From positions 1 to 31,146 of the forward strand of contig LJNI01000004.1 of assembly GCA_001303225.1 (NCBI GenBank): a stretch of DNA of 31,146 nt, read 5' to 3'. A model generated the notes under the pieces. The model was not told the origin of the DNA. It searched no databases and saw nothing but the letters and a program-made list of their open reading frames with translations. The stretch's first letter is position 1. The number at the start of each line of letters is the position of its first letter. Position numbers and translations under genes: made by a program. The DNA is from a candidate division TA06 bacterium DG_78. GTDB taxonomy: Bacteria; Hydrothermota; Tepidihabitantia; SM23-42. Shown piece by piece: positions 7,794 through 16,195 of this stretch.

Positions 7794-8685
7794 AGGTCGT
7801 GTGAATACCCTGTCTCAATGGTGTTGTTGGTTTCCACTGCAGGACAGAAGCTGCCTTTGAACAATCTAAGACATTTTTGAAAACCTCACCTGGCCGTGGT
7901 GTGTCATGTCTATGTTCGATCTTCTTGTTGGTAATATCCGAGAGAATATCGACCAAATCATTAACACTCGTTGCAACACCGGTTCCTATGTTATACATAT
8001 CTGATCGACAATTGAGCGCACGAACATTTGCCTCAACAACATCATGTACATACACATAATCCCTGACCTGATGACCGTCACCAAAAACAATACATTCCTT
8101 ATTATCGAGAATTTGATTAATGAATATGGAAATGACACCAGCTTCACTTTTACTGATTTGTCGTGGACCATAGACATTACTGTACCGTAATATCGTGTAA
8201 TGAAAAGCATACATTTTTGCGAATGCTCTGATATATTTTTCAGCTGCCATCTTTGCAACTGCGTATGGTGAGAGTGGATTCAATGGAAAGTCCTCAGTGA
8301 TCGGAAATCGATCTGGTTCACCATAAATCGCTCCGCCACTCGAGGCAAAAACGAATCTCTGCATACCGTATTTCACTCCCAAGGTGAGAAGATTCACTGT
8401 GCCAATGATATTCACACGTGCATCAAAGCGTGGATCATCAACTGATGTCCTAACATTTATCTGTGCTGCGTGGTGGTTAATAGTGTCAAATTTCTCCTGT
8501 TGGAAAATTTTTTCGATCGTCTCGTCACAAATATCCTCTTCATAAAACGTTGCCTGGGGATTTAAATTTTTAATGTCACCGGTTGAGAGATTGTCTATAA
8601 CAACAACATCATGACTCTCATCAACATACCTATCCACAATGTGAGAACCGATAAATCCACATCCGCCAGTGACTAATATCTTCAT
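7777..8685 (-). CDS. NAD-dependent nucleotide-sugar epimerase/dehydratase (GalE-like, extended SDR)
   Basis: This 302-residue protein has an N-terminal Rossmann motif TGGCGFIGSH, acidic VVIDNLSTG for the NAD ribose, ASSGGAIYGE around the catalytic Ser, SPYAVAKMAAE with the Tyr-X3-Lys pair, YSNVYGPRQ and VFGDGHQVRDYVYVHDV. It probably epimerises a UDP-sugar in the cytoplasm; the exact substrate cannot be told. I chose the ATG at 8685 over an in-frame TTG at 8694. The TTG has an apparent Shine-Dalgarno (GAGGTGAT), but that sequence lies in the spacer of a strong promoter whose -10 box is 8694-8699, so it would not be transcribed. The protein starting at 8685 begins directly with the Rossmann strand. 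It is first in an operon with DUF58 and BatA-like genes. Confidence 0.92.
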   Translation of the reverse strand: MKILVTGGCGFIGSHIVDRYVDESHDVVVIDNLSTGDIKNLNPQATFYEEDICDETIEKIFQQEKFDTINHHAAQINVRTSVDDPRFDARVNIIGTVNLLTLGVKYGMQRFVFASSGGAIYGEPDRFPITEDFPLNPLSPYAVAKMAAEKYIRAFAKMYAFHYTILRYSNVYGPRQISKSEAGVISIFINQILDNKECIVFGDGHQVRDYVYVHDVVEANVRALNCRSDMYNIGTGVATSVNDLVDILSDITNKKIEHRHDTPRPGEVFKNVLDCSKAASVLQWKPTTPLRQGIHTTFEYFQ

Positions 8686-8693
8686 CGTCTTCA

Positions 8694-8721
8694 ATTATAA
8701 TCACCTCTCATGAATAGTCAA
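8694..8721 (-). promoter_or_regulatory. Promoter for the epimerase-DUF58-BatA operon, near-leaderless
   Basis: Minus strand: TTGACT (8721-8716), 16-bp spacer, TATAAT (8699-8694), then 8 nt to the ATG at 8685. The spacer contains a GAGGTGAT that mimics a ribosome-binding site for a TTG at 8694. Confidence 0.8.
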
Positions 8722-8782
8722 CTATTACCAGTAATACGACGGAAAGACGTATTTACAATATCTTCCACTACTTCCGCGAGTC

Positions 8783-8810
8783 TTGACATTCAACATAATT
8801 TTGATAAAAT
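8783..8810 (+). promoter_or_regulatory. Promoter for ribBA, leaderless
   Basis: TTGACA at 8783-8788 and TAAAAT at 8805-8810 have a 16-bp spacer, and seven bases separate the -10 from the ATG at 8818. No FMN riboswitch can fit in such a transcript. The promoter lies inside the 5' extension of the longest open frame, which begins at 8710, showing that this extension is not coding. Confidence 0.75.
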
Positions 8811-8817
8811 ATACTCT

Positions 8818-10131
8818 ATGTTCTCTTGCATTAAAGACGCAATTGATGATATAAAGATGGGTAAAGTAGTAATTGTCGTTGACGATGAGAATCGCGAGAA
8901 TGAAGGCGATTTTATCGCCGCTGCAGAAAAGGTTGATCCCAAAATGATAAATTTTATGGCGAAACACGGCAGGGGACTCATCTGCGCTCCTTTAATGCGT
9001 GAACGACTCGAGGAATTGAAAATTCCGATTATGGTAACTGACAATACAGCCTTACATGGTACTCCTTTTACAGTTAGTGTTGACGCTAAAAAGGGAACGA
9101 CGACTGGTAGTTCAGCATATGATCGAGCGAAGACCATAAAAGTTATGATCGATAGAAAGACAAGATCCCAGGACCTTGCGCGACCCGGTCATGTCTTTCC
9201 CTTAAGAGCAGTACGCGGCGGTGTTTTGAGGCGTGCTGGGCATACCGAGGCAACCGTTGATCTTGCTCGGCTTGCAGGATTTTATCCAGCGGGTGTGCTC
9301 TGTGAAATCATGGATTCTAATGGCAGGATGGCACGATTACCGAAATTGCAAAAATTAGCTAAGCAGTTTAAGTTGAAAATCATCACGATAAAGGATTTAA
9401 TTGAGTATCGCCGTAAAAAAGAGAAACTCATCGAGTGTATCCTCGAAACTGAACTACCTACAAAATATGGAGAATTTCGCCTCATACTATACGAGGATAA
9501 AATCACGCAAGAGCACCACATTGCCCTTGTAATGGGCGATGTGCGGAAGAAAGAAAATGTGTTGGTCCGAGTCCATTCCCAGTGTCTCACCGGTGATATC
9601 TTCCATTCACTGAGATGCGACTGCGGTGACCAGATGGAAGCTGCACTCAAGCTCATCGCCAAAAATAAGAACGGTGTTTTCCTCTACATGCGACAGGAAG
9701 GCAGGGGAATTGGATTGGTGAATAAATTAAAAGCCTACACATTACAGGATAAAGGGTATGATACTGTAGAAGCCAATTTAGCACTGGGGTTTCCACCAGA
9801 TTTGAGAGATTATGGCATTGGTAGTCAGATACTAGTGGATTTGGGACTAACATCTGTCCGGCTTTTGACGAATAACCCTAAAAAGATTATTGGACTGGAG
9901 GGATATGGATTAAAAGTAACGAAACAAGTTCCAATTATTGTGCCACACAAGCGCAATATTTGCTATTTAAAAACCAAACGGCACAAGCTTGGTCATTTGC
10001 TACCGAGTTCACTCTTTAAAAACACACATCATTGTGTGCAAAAAGAAGATACGCGTATAGTAGTGAGTAGAAAAAAAGATGGAGGAAAGGAGTATGAAAG
10101 AGATAAAAGGAAGTTTAATCGGCAAAGGTAA
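8818..10131 (+). CDS. ribBA: Bifunctional 3,4-dihydroxy-2-butanone 4-phosphate synthase / GTP cyclohydrolase II
   Basis: This 437-residue protein has two domains. The N-terminal RibB part (about 1-205) shows [65 protein letters not shown] and [13 protein letters not shown]. The C-terminal RibA part shows [20 protein letters not shown] with the zinc-ligand cysteines, [27 protein letters not shown] and [10 protein letters not shown]. It supplies both branches of riboflavin synthesis. The usual 'TTGIS' is TTGSS here. The ATG at 8818 is chosen because the protein then begins at the conserved helix ([13 protein letters not shown]) and the promoter ends 7 nt earlier. A basic tail of about 35 residues follows the RibA domain, and its end overlaps ribH by 38 nt. 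Genes ribD and ribE are not nearby. Confidence 0.95.
   Translation: MFSCIKDAIDDIKMGKVVIVVDDENRENEGDFIAAAEKVDPKMINFMAKHGRGLICAPLMRERLEELKIPIMVTDNTALHGTPFTVSVDAKKGTTTGSSAYDRAKTIKVMIDRKTRSQDLARPGHVFPLRAVRGGVLRRAGHTEATVDLARLAGFYPAGVLCEIMDSNGRMARLPKLQKLAKQFKLKIITIKDLIEYRRKKEKLIECILETELPTKYGEFRLILYEDKITQEHHIALVMGDVRKKENVLVRVHSQCLTGDIFHSLRCDCGDQMEAALKLIAKNKNGVFLYMRQEGRGIGLVNKLKAYTLQDKGYDTVEANLALGFPPDLRDYGIGSQILVDLGLTSVRLLTNNPKKIIGLEGYGLKVTKQVPIIVPHKRNICYLKTKRHKLGHLLPSSLFKNTHHCVQKEDTRIVVSRKKDGGKEYERDKRKFNRQR
10081..10085 (+). promoter_or_regulatory. Ribosome-binding site deciding the ribH start
   Basis: GGAGG sits 8 nt before the ATG at 10094. The longer in-frame ATG at 10079 would place this site inside the coding region, so 10094 is preferred. 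Confidence 0.75.
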
Positions 10132-10561
10132 GAAGTTTGCACTGATCGTATCTCGGTTTAATGAATTTATCTCAGAGAAATTGCTCGATGCTGCGTTTGA
10201 TTGCCTTACCAGACACGGAGTAGCTGAACAGGATATTGTTACCTATTGGACACCAGGTAGTTTTGAGATTCCTGGTGTTGCAAAGCGATTACAGACTGCA
10301 CAGTTTGACTGTCTCATCTGCCTGGGCGCAGTCATCAGAGGCGATACCCCGCACTTTGATTATATTGCGAATGAAGTAACAAAGGGTATTGCAGCACTCA
10401 ATTTAGAGAAGGGAGTGCCGGTTATTTACGGAATAATAACTGCAGATAGTATAGAGCAAGCAATCGAGCGGGCAGGAACAAAGAGGGGAAACAAAGGTTG
10501 GGACGCAGCAATAACGGGATTGGAAATAGCTGATCTCTATTCACAAATAAAATCCCGTTAG
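10094..10561 (+). CDS. ribH: 6,7-dimethyl-8-ribityllumazine synthase
   Basis: This 155-residue protein is normal in length for lumazine synthase. Visible motifs are [20 protein letters not shown] (substrate-binding RFN), [30 protein letters not shown] with the catalytic His in 'PHFDY', [20 protein letters not shown] and [13 protein letters not shown]. It condenses the RibBA product (dihydroxybutanone phosphate) with the ribitylamino-pyrimidine, one step before riboflavin. Overlap with the end of ribBA and a good Shine-Dalgarno within ribBA point to co-transcription and coupled translation. nusB follows 26 nt after its stop; a ribH-nusB order is common in bacteria. Confidence 0.97.
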   Translation: MKEIKGSLIGKGKKFALIVSRFNEFISEKLLDAAFDCLTRHGVAEQDIVTYWTPGSFEIPGVAKRLQTAQFDCLICLGAVIRGDTPHFDYIANEVTKGIAALNLEKGVPVIYGIITADSIEQAIERAGTKRGNKGWDAAITGLEIADLYSQIKSR

Positions 10562-10587
10562 AAAACATTCTCTTGTAAGGTAATTGG

Positions 10588-11004
10588 ATGGGCCGCAGAT
10601 TGGCACGGGAACTTGCTTTGAAGATTCTCTATCAATATGAAGAAGGCGATACAGATGTTGCGGGAATTCTCCATGCAGTGCTCGATCACAAAAATTATAG
10701 CAACGGCGAAAAAAAATTTTCCAGAGAACTTGTTGAAAAAATTATCAACAATTTATCTGCGATAGACACGGCTATTATTAATGTTTTAAAGAACTGGCCG
10801 TATGACCGTATTGCTGTTATTGATAAAACAATACTACGAATCGGTGCATGTGAAATTCTCTATTTTGATGATATCCCAGCCCAGGTATCAATCAATGAGG
10901 CAATTGAAATTAGCAAAAAATACAGTAGCAGTGATTCTGGAAAGTTTGTGAACGGTATTCTCGATGCAATAAAGAAAATATATGAAAGCAGCAATCATAA
11001 GTGA
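10588..11004 (+). CDS. nusB: Transcription antitermination factor NusB
   Basis: This 138-residue protein, normal for the family, begins GRRLARELALKILYQYEEGD. It contains the conserved C-terminal block IDKTILRIGACEILYFDDIP, AQVSINEAIEISKKYSSSDS and GKFVNGILDAI. NusB pairs with NusE (ribosomal protein S10) on boxA RNA to assist rRNA transcription. It follows ribH by 26 nt with a weak TAAGG ribosome-binding site, and its last 23 nt overlap the metallophosphoesterase gene. Confidence 0.96.
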   Translation: MGRRLARELALKILYQYEEGDTDVAGILHAVLDHKNYSNGEKKFSRELVEKIINNLSAIDTAIINVLKNWPYDRIAVIDKTILRIGACEILYFDDIPAQVSINEAIEISKKYSSSDSGKFVNGILDAIKKIYESSNHK

Positions 11005-11710
11005 TATCCATTCGAATTTAGAGGCATTGCAGGCCGTCATTAAAGATATTAAGAAGCGGCGCATTAAAAATACATTCTGTCTCGGAGATCTTGTCGGTTA
11101 TGGTGCAAATCCGAATGAATGCATCGAGATGTGTATTAAAGAATCGAAGTATATCACTGTTGGGAATCACGACTGGGCGACACTCAACAAGACTAATATT
11201 GCTGTTTTCAATTCAGTTGCAGCGCAGGCAATACGGTGGACTCAAAAAATTATCAAGAAGAGTAATCTCAACAGACTGAAACGTCTTCCACTGACGCACA
11301 CGATTGATAATGTACTCTTAGTCCATGCCACCCCGCGTAACCCCACACAGTGGAACTACCTCTTCTCACTGAATGAATTTGAAGCGGAATTTTCTCTGTT
11401 TGACACCCAAGTCTGTTTTATTGGCCATTCCCATATCCCGAGTGCAGTATTCCAAGATGCCAATGGTTATACAGACTTTCTGAGGGAAAATCCTTTCCCC
11501 TTAATTAAAAACAGAAAGTATATTGTCAATGCAGGAAGCGTTGGTCAACCACGGGATCTTGATCCGAGGGCGTGTTATGCAATCTATGACGGTAATAATA
11601 ATTCGATAGAAATTGTTCGATTAGATTACAATATTCCACGCGCCCAGCAGAAAATCGTTGAGGCGGGACTACCTGAGATCCTGGCAGAGAGACTATTGGT
11701 GGGGAGATAA
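10982..11710 (+). CDS. Calcineurin-like metallophosphoesterase (YfcE/MJ0936-type family)
   Basis: This 242-residue protein carries the metal-binding series in order: AAIISDIHSNLEAL (D-x-H), CLGDLVGYGANPNECI (GD), TVGNHDWA (GNHD), LLVHATPRNP (H) and FIGHSHIPSAVF (GHSH), then NAGSVGQPRD near the end. This is the single-domain binuclear-metal phosphoesterase family, related to bacterial YfcE and archaeal MJ0936. It is cytoplasmic and probably a phosphodiesterase; the substrate is unknown. It starts 23 nt inside nusB and is the last gene of the riboflavin/nusB unit. Confidence 0.92.
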   Translation: MKAAIISDIHSNLEALQAVIKDIKKRRIKNTFCLGDLVGYGANPNECIEMCIKESKYITVGNHDWATLNKTNIAVFNSVAAQAIRWTQKIIKKSNLNRLKRLPLTHTIDNVLLVHATPRNPTQWNYLFSLNEFEAEFSLFDTQVCFIGHSHIPSAVFQDANGYTDFLRENPFPLIKNRKYIVNAGSVGQPRDLDPRACYAIYDGNNNSIEIVRLDYNIPRAQQKIVEAGLPEILAERLLVGR

Positions 11711-11758
11711 TTCGATTTTTCATTGATTTTCAGTAAACGAGTAGGATTTATCAGTTCC

Positions 11759-11781
11759 TTGATAGTAAACTTTAATATCAA
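11759..11781. promoter_or_regulatory. Candidate operator upstream of grpE-dnaK-dnaJ
   Basis: TTGATA at 11759-11764 and TATCAA at 11776-11781 form a perfect 6-bp dyad around an 11-nt centre, about 50 nt upstream of grpE. The HrcA-bound CIRCE element usually found before such operons is absent, and so is a canonical promoter. The dyad is a possible regulator site, though 6-bp arms can arise by chance. Confidence 0.3.
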
Positions 11782-11832
11782 ATTTGTGTCTAAATACTGA
11801 ACATTAATTGGTTTCTGTTTAGGGAGCGAATA

Positions 11833-12363
11833 ATGAAAAGAAAAGGTCCGGTTACAAAATTAAAGGAAGCTTTGGATGAGAAAAATAATGAAATAAAAGA
11901 ACTCAAAGATAAGTATCTGAGGTTACTTGCTGAACTGGATAACTATCGTAAGCGTATGGAAAAGGAATTGGTAGAGCGCAAGAAATTCGCAATGGTTGAA
12001 TTCTTCATGAAGGTTATTCCTGTGTTGGATAGTTTTGACAGGGCAATGAGTGGTGCTGAATTGAATAATGATTTCGAGAATTTTTATAAAGGTGTAGAAA
12101 TTATCCATCGACAGCTGATAGAGGCTTTGCGTTCCCTCGGTCTCGTAGAATTCTCCGGGCTCGACGAGACCTTTGACCCAAACCGGCATGAGGCTGTGGC
12201 GACAGTCGAAACCGATGATAAACCGGAAAATACGGTTATCGAGGAGATTAGTAAGGGATATATGATCGACAATCGGGTGATAAAGCCAGCAAAGGTCTTT
12301 GTCTCTAAACAGAAAGAAGGAGAGGAAGGAGGTCAAGAAGATGCCAAAAATAATAGGGATTGA
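11833..12363 (+). CDS. grpE: Nucleotide exchange factor GrpE
   Basis: This 176-residue protein begins with a charged coiled coil ([20 protein letters not shown]), then [20 protein letters not shown], typical of the GrpE dimer helix. The beta-domain signature follows: [30 protein letters not shown] and [18 protein letters not shown]. GrpE releases ADP from DnaK and acts as thermosensor. An AGGGAG ribosome-binding site lies 6 nt before the ATG. The gene starts a grpE-dnaK-dnaJ order, and its end overlaps dnaK by 23 nt. No hrcA precedes it in this window. Confidence 0.97.
   Translation: MKRKGPVTKLKEALDEKNNEIKELKDKYLRLLAELDNYRKRMEKELVERKKFAMVEFFMKVIPVLDSFDRAMSGAELNNDFENFYKGVEIIHRQLIEALRSLGLVEFSGLDETFDPNRHEAVATVETDDKPENTVIEEISKGYMIDNRVIKPAKVFVSKQKEGEEGGQEDAKNNRD
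12326..12332 (+). promoter_or_regulatory. Ribosome-binding site deciding the dnaK start
   Basis: AAGGAGG lies 8 nt before the ATG at 12341, inside the end of grpE. It supports the start at [14 protein letters not shown] rather than the longer frame from 12299. Confidence 0.85.
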
Positions 12364-14248
12364 TTTAGGAACAACGAATTCCTGTGTCGCGGTGATGCAG
12401 GGCGGTCAACCAGTCGTTATTCCAAATCCTGAGGGTGGCAGAACCACACCTTCAGTCGTTGCATTCACCAAAACTGGCGAGCGATTGGTTGGTCCCTTGG
12501 CAAAGAGACAGGCAATTACGAATCCGGAAAACACGGTCTACTCAATGAAACGATTCATGGGAAGAAGATTCCGTGAAGTCACAAAGGAAATAGCCCGGTT
12601 CCCCTTTAAAGTTATGGAACACGATAATGGCGATGCGTGGGTCAAAGCTGGTGGCAAAGAGTATTCGCCACCAGAAATATCTGCAATGATACTACAGTAT
12701 CTTAGGCAATCTGCTGAGGCATTCCTCGGTGAGAAGGTAACCCAAGCAGTCATTACCGTACCTGCCTATTTCAATGATTCACAGCGTCAGGCAACAAAGG
12801 ATGCTGGTAGAATAGCAGGTCTCGAAGTCATGAGAATCGTTAATGAACCAACAGCTTCTTCTCTCGCATACGGACTCGAAAAGAAAAAGAGTGAAAAGAT
12901 TGCAGTGTATGACTTCGGAGGTGGCACATTTGATATCTCAATTCTCGAGATTAGTGAAGAGCTCGTCGAGGTAATCGCAACAAACGGTGATACCCACCTG
13001 GGTGGAGACGATTTAGATGAAAGAATCATAAACTACATTGCCGAGGAGTTCATGAAAGAACATGATATGGACTTGCGAAAAGACCTCACTGCACTTCAGA
13101 GAATGAAAGAGGCTGCTGAAAAGGCAAAGTGTGAACTCTCTTCTGTTATGGAAACGACGATAAGTCTTCCATTTATTGCATCAGATAAAGATAAAACTCC
13201 ACTCCACCTTGAGATGAAGATGACGAGGGCAAAGCTTGAATCGCTCGTTGAAGATTTGGTAAAGCGCTCAATACCACCATGTAAACAGGCGCTTACTGAT
13301 GCAAAATTGAGTCCACAAGATATTGATGAAATTGTCCTGGTTGGTGGGCAGACGAGAATGCCGTTGGTGCAAAAAGTCGTTCGCGAATTCTTTGGAAAAG
13401 CTCCTCACAAGGGAATTAATCCTGATGAGGTTGTTGCAGTAGGTGCGGCGATCCAGGCAGCAGTGCTCGGCGGCGAGAAGAAAGATATTCTCCTCTTAGA
13501 TGTCACGCCACTCACGCTCGGTATTGAAACGCTCGGACAGGTACTGACAGCGATCATTCCACGCAATACGACAATTCCGACGAAGAAGTCGCAAATTTTT
13601 ACGACTGCTGAAGATAATCAGACTGCAGTAACAGTACACGTACTACAGGGTGAACGACCAATGGCTCATCAGAACCGAACTCTTGGAAAGTTTGATCTGT
13701 ACGGTATTCCTCCTGCGCCACGCGGGATTCCCCAAATTGAAGTAACATTTGATATTGACGCAGATGGAATCCTCCACGTATCAGCAAAAGATACGGCAAC
13801 GAACAAAGAACAGAAAATTAAAATTACTGCTTCGAGTGGATTATCAAAAGACGAGATCGATAGAATGGTCCGTGAATCTGAAGATCATGCAGCTGAGGAT
13901 GTTAAGCAGAAAGAATTGATTGATGTTAGAAATCAGGCTGATGGTGTTATCTATTCAGTTGAGAAAACATTAAAAGATTACGGTGAGAAGATATCCTTTG
14001 AAGATCGCAGTGAAATCGACAAGAAACTCGAAGAATTAAAGAGCATAAAAAATGGTTCTGATGTTGATGCAATCAGAAAGGCGATCGACGATCTCCAGCA
14101 GTCAGTCTATAAACTTTCAGAGGCAGTGTATCGAGACGCATCACAGAAGCAACCTGGTGGACCACAGGAACCACCAAAGCAGGAGCCAAAAGATGAAAAA
14201 GGTGGTGCTGATTATCGAGTGGTTGACGAAGAATCAGACAAAGGGTAA
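12341..14248 (+). CDS. dnaK: Chaperone DnaK (Hsp70)
   Basis: This 635-residue protein, normal length, begins [19 protein letters not shown]. Diagnostic blocks follow: [64 protein letters not shown] and the substrate-domain start [17 protein letters not shown] helical lid comes next, with a P/Q/E/K-rich linker and the C-terminal [12 protein letters not shown] that resembles the usual EEVD-like acidic end of bacterial DnaK. It is the ATP-driven cytosolic chaperone working with the neighbouring GrpE and DnaJ. The frame is intact. dnaJ follows after 65 nt. Confidence 0.98.
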   Translation: MPKIIGIDLGTTNSCVAVMQGGQPVVIPNPEGGRTTPSVVAFTKTGERLVGPLAKRQAITNPENTVYSMKRFMGRRFREVTKEIARFPFKVMEHDNGDAWVKAGGKEYSPPEISAMILQYLRQSAEAFLGEKVTQAVITVPAYFNDSQRQATKDAGRIAGLEVMRIVNEPTASSLAYGLEKKKSEKIAVYDFGGGTFDISILEISEELVEVIATNGDTHLGGDDLDERIINYIAEEFMKEHDMDLRKDLTALQRMKEAAEKAKCELSSVMETTISLPFIASDKDKTPLHLEMKMTRAKLESLVEDLVKRSIPPCKQALTDAKLSPQDIDEIVLVGGQTRMPLVQKVVREFFGKAPHKGINPDEVVAVGAAIQAAVLGGEKKDILLLDVTPLTLGIETLGQVLTAIIPRNTTIPTKKSQIFTTAEDNQTAVTVHVLQGERPMAHQNRTLGKFDLYGIPPAPRGIPQIEVTFDIDADGILHVSAKDTATNKEQKIKITASSGLSKDEIDRMVRESEDHAAEDVKQKELIDVRNQADGVIYSVEKTLKDYGEKISFEDRSEIDKKLEELKSIKNGSDVDAIRKAIDDLQQSVYKLSEAVYRDASQKQPGGPQEPPKQEPKDEKGGADYRVVDEESDKG

Positions 14249-14313
14249 TGATGTAGCACCGTACATCTCGTCTGAGGGGAATAATAATACTCGCTGTCAC
14301 TCCATGAGGTGAT

Positions 14314-15420
14314 ATGAAAAGAGATTACTACGAAGTACTCGGCATCCCAAAGAATGCGCCAACTGATGAAATAAAAAAAGCATACCGGAAAAAGGCTAAA
14401 CAACACCATCCTGACATGAATCCTGACAACAAGAAGGAAGCCGAGCAGAAATTCAAAGAAGTTTCTGAAGCATACGAAGTCTTGATGGACCCTCAAAAGA
14501 GACAGCTCTATGATCAGTATGGTCATGATGGAGTCTCCCAAACCTTCCATGGTGGTGGATTCACCTGGGATGACTTTACTCACTTTGATGACCTCCAAGA
14601 TATCCTCGGTAATCTATTTGGTGGTTCACTCTTTGAAGATTTCTTCGGGTCCACTGGAAGACGTCCTCGTCAACAGACACAACGAGGTGGTGATATTCAC
14701 GTTATCATTACTGTATCGCTCGAAGAAATTGTGAGTCAGGCAAAGAAACACTTTAAAATCAACCGTTTTGAGCAGTGCAAAGCATGTGCTGGTAGAGGTG
14801 GCAGTGATATTGGAACCTGTCCGCAGTGTGGTGGCAGAGGGCAGGTTCAAACCCGATCCCGAAGTTTCTTCGGTACATTTACCAGTGTTTCGACGTGCCC
14901 GCAGTGTCAAGGCCAGGGCGAGATTGTTAAAACACCGTGTACAAAGTGTAACGGTGCTGGAAGAGTAAGGCACCCGAGAACAATCGAAATCGCAATACCA
15001 CGCGGCATCTCGACTGGCCAATATATTGTTCTGCGCGGTGAAGGCCACCATGGTCGAGGAGGTAGAGGTAGTATCATTGTCCAATTTGAGGAAAAACCAC
15101 ACGAATATTTTGAGAGAAGAGGAGATAATCTCTACCTGAGGATCCTCGTTCCCTATTCGAAATTAGTTAATGGTGGTAGTGTCGATATTCCGAGTTTGAA
15201 CGCGAAACAAGAGAAGATTAAAATTCCTAAAGGAAGCAGTGCACCTGAAATAGTTCGTGCGCGGGGTAAGGGTATGCCACGGCCAACAGGTGGCTTTGGT
15301 GACCTCTACGTAGAGCTTAATTTGAAACCACTCGACACGAAAGACAGAGATTTGGGCAGAATAATTGAAGAGCTCAAAAAATATGAGGGGAAACCGACGC
15401 CAAAAAGAAGAAACAGATAA
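14314..15420 (+). CDS. dnaJ: Chaperone DnaJ (Hsp40)
   Basis: This 368-residue class A DnaJ has a J domain (about 3-67) with the HPD motif at residues 32-34, then a G/F-rich region ([19 protein letters not shown]). Four zinc-binding repeats follow: [24 protein letters not shown] and CTKCNGAG. Two beta-barrel substrate domains come last, containing GEGHHGRGG and [20 protein letters not shown]. It stimulates DnaK ATPase and hands over unfolded clients. GAGGTGAT just upstream is its ribosome-binding site. The end of the gene overlaps the longest reading frame of rsmE. Confidence 0.98.
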   Translation: MKRDYYEVLGIPKNAPTDEIKKAYRKKAKQHHPDMNPDNKKEAEQKFKEVSEAYEVLMDPQKRQLYDQYGHDGVSQTFHGGGFTWDDFTHFDDLQDILGNLFGGSLFEDFFGSTGRRPRQQTQRGGDIHVIITVSLEEIVSQAKKHFKINRFEQCKACAGRGGSDIGTCPQCGGRGQVQTRSRSFFGTFTSVSTCPQCQGQGEIVKTPCTKCNGAGRVRHPRTIEIAIPRGISTGQYIVLRGEGHHGRGGRGSIIVQFEEKPHEYFERRGDNLYLRILVPYSKLVNGGSVDIPSLNAKQEKIKIPKGSSAPEIVRARGKGMPRPTGGFGDLYVELNLKPLDTKDRDLGRIIEELKKYEGKPTPKRRNR

Positions 15421-16195
15421 AAAAACCAAAGCAAACAAAGCACAGCATTACTGTGCTGGGTATTGCCTAGATAAACCGCATAACCTCTTCTTTATATCTC
15501 CAGATACCATCAGAGACGATGAAGTAATCCTCAGGGGTGATACCCTTCACCATATAAAACGTGTCTTGAGAAAAAGCAGTGGAGATACGGTCTTTTTAAC
15601 TGATGGTAAAGGCACAAGATTCAGCGCAGAAATTACACAGAGCAGTAAATCGAATATCCATGCAAGAATTACACACACAGTACATATTGAGAGAATGAAC
15701 CTGATCAACATTGAACTTGCTTTTGTACCATTAAAAGGACACAAAAATGATTTTATTATAGAGAAAGGAACAGAACTCGGCATTACAAAGTTTAGGCCAT
15801 TTATTTCCAGGTTCTCAGTCGTAACACACCTCAGTTCTCAAAAACTGAATCGTTTCAAAAAAATTGCTTTGAGCGCAATGCTTCAATCTCAACGGTATTA
15901 TATGCCAGATGTAGTGGTAACGAGAAACGTACGTGATTTGATAAAAACGTTCGAACATTTTGACCTCGTAGTAGTTGCTGATAGAGGTGGTACACATGCT
16001 GTACCAATTAACGCACAATCTATTCTTTTTATTGTTGGACCTGAAGGTGGGTTCGATCAGGGAGAGATTGCACACATGAAGAATGGCGGCGCGACTATGC
16101 TCTCTTGTGGGTCACACCGCCTACGAAGTGAAACCGCTGCGCTGTGCGGCATTACGAAGATTTTAACTGCCTATAGTTTGAAAGAGCATGAGTAA
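15383..16195 (+). CDS. rsmE: 16S rRNA (uracil1498-N3)-methyltransferase RsmE
   Basis: The body shows the RsmE SPOUT-fold pattern: [79 protein letters not shown] and a knot with [20 protein letters not shown]. It methylates U1498 of 16S rRNA with SAM. The start is uncertain: ATGs exist at 15365 and 15383, both inside dnaJ. From 15383 the protein has 270 residues, about 25-30 longer at the N-terminus than usual, and the extra part is basic and unlike the family. No ATG/GTG/TTG lies in frame between it and the conserved LFFISPD. rsmE directly after dnaJ is a known arrangement. Confidence 0.9.
   Translation: MRGNRRQKEETDKKTKANKAQHYCAGYCLDKPHNLFFISPDTIRDDEVILRGDTLHHIKRVLRKSSGDTVFLTDGKGTRFSAEITQSSKSNIHARITHTVHIERMNLINIELAFVPLKGHKNDFIIEKGTELGITKFRPFISRFSVVTHLSSQKLNRFKKIALSAMLQSQRYYMPDVVVTRNVRDLIKTFEHFDLVVVADRGGTHAVPINAQSILFIVGPEGGFDQGEIAHMKNGGATMLSCGSHRLRSETAALCGITKILTAYSLKEHE

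Noticed and set aside
8710..8817. 36-residue N-terminal extension of ribBA
   Set aside because: It contains the promoter (8783-8810) and overlaps the divergent operon's promoter; the conserved RibB region begins at 8818.
12299..12340. Longer dnaK start in the same frame
   Set aside because: It lies within grpE, and a strong AAGGAGG is placed correctly for the ATG at 12341, where the conserved protein begins.
15439..15457. Hairpin after dnaJ as a terminator of the grpE-dnaK-dnaJ operon
   Set aside because: A 7-bp stem with no T-run on the plus strand; rsmE reads through it.
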